Source: a bacterium (GTDB lineage Bacteria > Bacteroidota > Ignavibacteria > Kapaibacteriales > UBA2268). From it: a DNA stretch of 13,352 nucleotides. Below the pieces are notes generated by a model that was given only the letters and a program-made list of their open reading frames with translations, was not told the origin of the DNA and made no database searches. Positions 12,692-13,352 of this stretch are shown piece by piece. Location: NCBI GenBank assembly GCA_030426865.1, contig JAUHXN010000045.1, forward strand, positions 1-13,352, read 5' to 3'. The translations under genes and the position numbers were made by a program. Each line of letters starts with the position of its first letter. Positions within the stretch are counted from its first letter, which is position 1.

Positions 12692-13352
12692 ATGAACAGT
12701 TTTAAAATAAAAGTATATGCACTTTTCGTCGCTATCTTTGTACTTTCTTCCTTAGGGCTAGAAGCACAGCGAATAGATGATGTTAGTTCTATACTTTCAA
12801 GATTTAAAAACTATAGATTTGGGGCTGTTAACGTTTATAAAATAACGACACCAGATGAGATTAAAGAGATTGTAGAATCTAAGCGTAAGAAAAAAGCTTC
12901 TGCTGGTGCAGCTGATGAGAAGTGTTTAGAAGAAGTTGACCCTAACATCAAAGACCTAGTTAAGAATGAAATTCTTAATGGTAATTCTCAATCAGGTATA
13001 GCTCGTGAAATAATCATGAAAGGTTATCCACCTTTACCAGAAGATGAGTTGACTTGTGTTTATAATGCTCTTTATCAAGTATTAATGGGACAATCTGAGG
13101 CACTTTCTCCGAAAGCGTACTTGGTAACTTCACGCCCTGAAAAAGGTGGTATTCCTGATAGAATCATTGGTATGATCTATATGGAACTAGAGTTTGATCA
13201 AGCTACACAAGAAGTAAGAGAAGATTTGGAATTCGTTTCTACTGAGAATGTTTACTCTTATGATAGATTAAAAGAAACTGAAATTGACCCTGCTAAATAT
13301 GGATATGCTAATCTGTATGATTTGACTTATGCATATCTTATACAAGGTAACT
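12692..13352 (+). CDS. exported protein of unknown function, N-terminal 220 residues (cut by window end)
   Basis: The reading frame stays open from the ATG at 12692 to the window edge. The first 26 residues are a clear signal peptide (basic start NSFKIK, hydrophobic core YALFVAIFVLSSLGL, cleavage probably after LEA, before QRIDD). The mature part has a basic KRKKK cluster near residue 65, two cysteines (about 76 and 121, the first in DEKCLEE and the second in ELTCVYN), and a later segment rich in acidic residues. No domain was recognised; motifs known from GldN/PorN were looked for and not seen. Its position 26 bp after the GldM-like gene and the shared leader element suggest that the two products act together in the periplasm. 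Function is unknown. Confidence 0.75.
   Translation, partial: MNSFKIKVYALFVAIFVLSSLGLEAQRIDDVSSILSRFKNYRFGAVNVYKITTPDEIKEIVESKRKKKASAGAADEKCLEEVDPNIKDLVKNEILNGNSQSGIAREIIMKGYPPLPEDELTCVYNALYQVLMGQSEALSPKAYLVTSRPEKGGIPDRIIGMIYMELEFDQATQEVREDLEFVSTENVYSYDRLKETEIDPAKYGYANLYDLTYAYLIQGN

Noticed and set aside
12692..13352. Naming the last gene gldN/porN
   Set aside because: Typical GldN motifs were not seen in the 220 residues available, so the only support would be neighbourhood.

Overview
The window looks like a chromosomal segment from a low-GC member of the Bacteroidota/Chlorobiota (FCB) group. Three things support this. There are matches to the group's TAnnTTTG -7 promoter element at sensible distances upstream of genes (minus 696-689, minus 7208-7201, plus 10307-10314). 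There are exported TPR proteins carrying C-terminal class III cyclase domains. Ribosome binding sites are weak and AT-rich. I cannot name a genus; an Ignavibacteria/Kapabacteria-like lineage is only a guess.

Region 1 (1 to about 1650) is accessory and eroded. It opens with the N-terminal 156 codons of an IS110-family DEDD transposase on the minus strand, cut by the window edge. Upstream of its start codon (471 to about 682) is a strongly structured untranslated stretch. It has the position, size and layout expected of an IS110 bridge RNA: a -7-like box, then a 5' hairpin, then a long bulged stem-loop. Next comes about 390 bp of hairpin-rich DNA without a convincing gene, and an orphan 94-codon ORF. 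Two short minus-strand remnants (839-874 and 1414-1447) match the C-terminal end of the neighbouring cyclase genes. A 193-bp palindromic repeat (1450-1642) lies just beyond the last intact cyclase gene.

Region 2 (1656-7154) is a minus-strand operon of three paralogous membrane sensors. Each has a signal peptide, periplasmic TPRs at an exact 40-residue period and one transmembrane helix. The two downstream members carry complete cytoplasmic adenylate cyclase domains with all six key catalytic residues visible; the promoter-proximal member ends just after its membrane helix. The two cyclase genes overlap by 4 bp (ATGA). The remnants in region 1 suggest that the array was once longer. The operon probably turns envelope signals or protein contacts into cAMP, with the cyclase-less paralogue as a possible modulator.

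Region 3 (7155-7344) is the gap between this operon and trkH. It contains four TTTAACA-type half-sites in alternating orientation, spaced 21, 19 and 21 bp.

Region 4 (7345-10128, minus) is a two-gene potassium uptake operon: trkA (two RCK modules), then trkH, 3 bp apart.

Region 5 (10129-13352, plus) is a divergent pair. The first gene encodes a 765-aa protein with one N-terminal membrane helix containing a glutamate and a large beta-rich periplasmic part; the layout recalls GldM/PorM of the type IX secretion motor, but homology is not established. The second is an exported protein cut by the window end. The two genes share an identical 12-nt leader element containing the ribosome binding site and probably form an operon.
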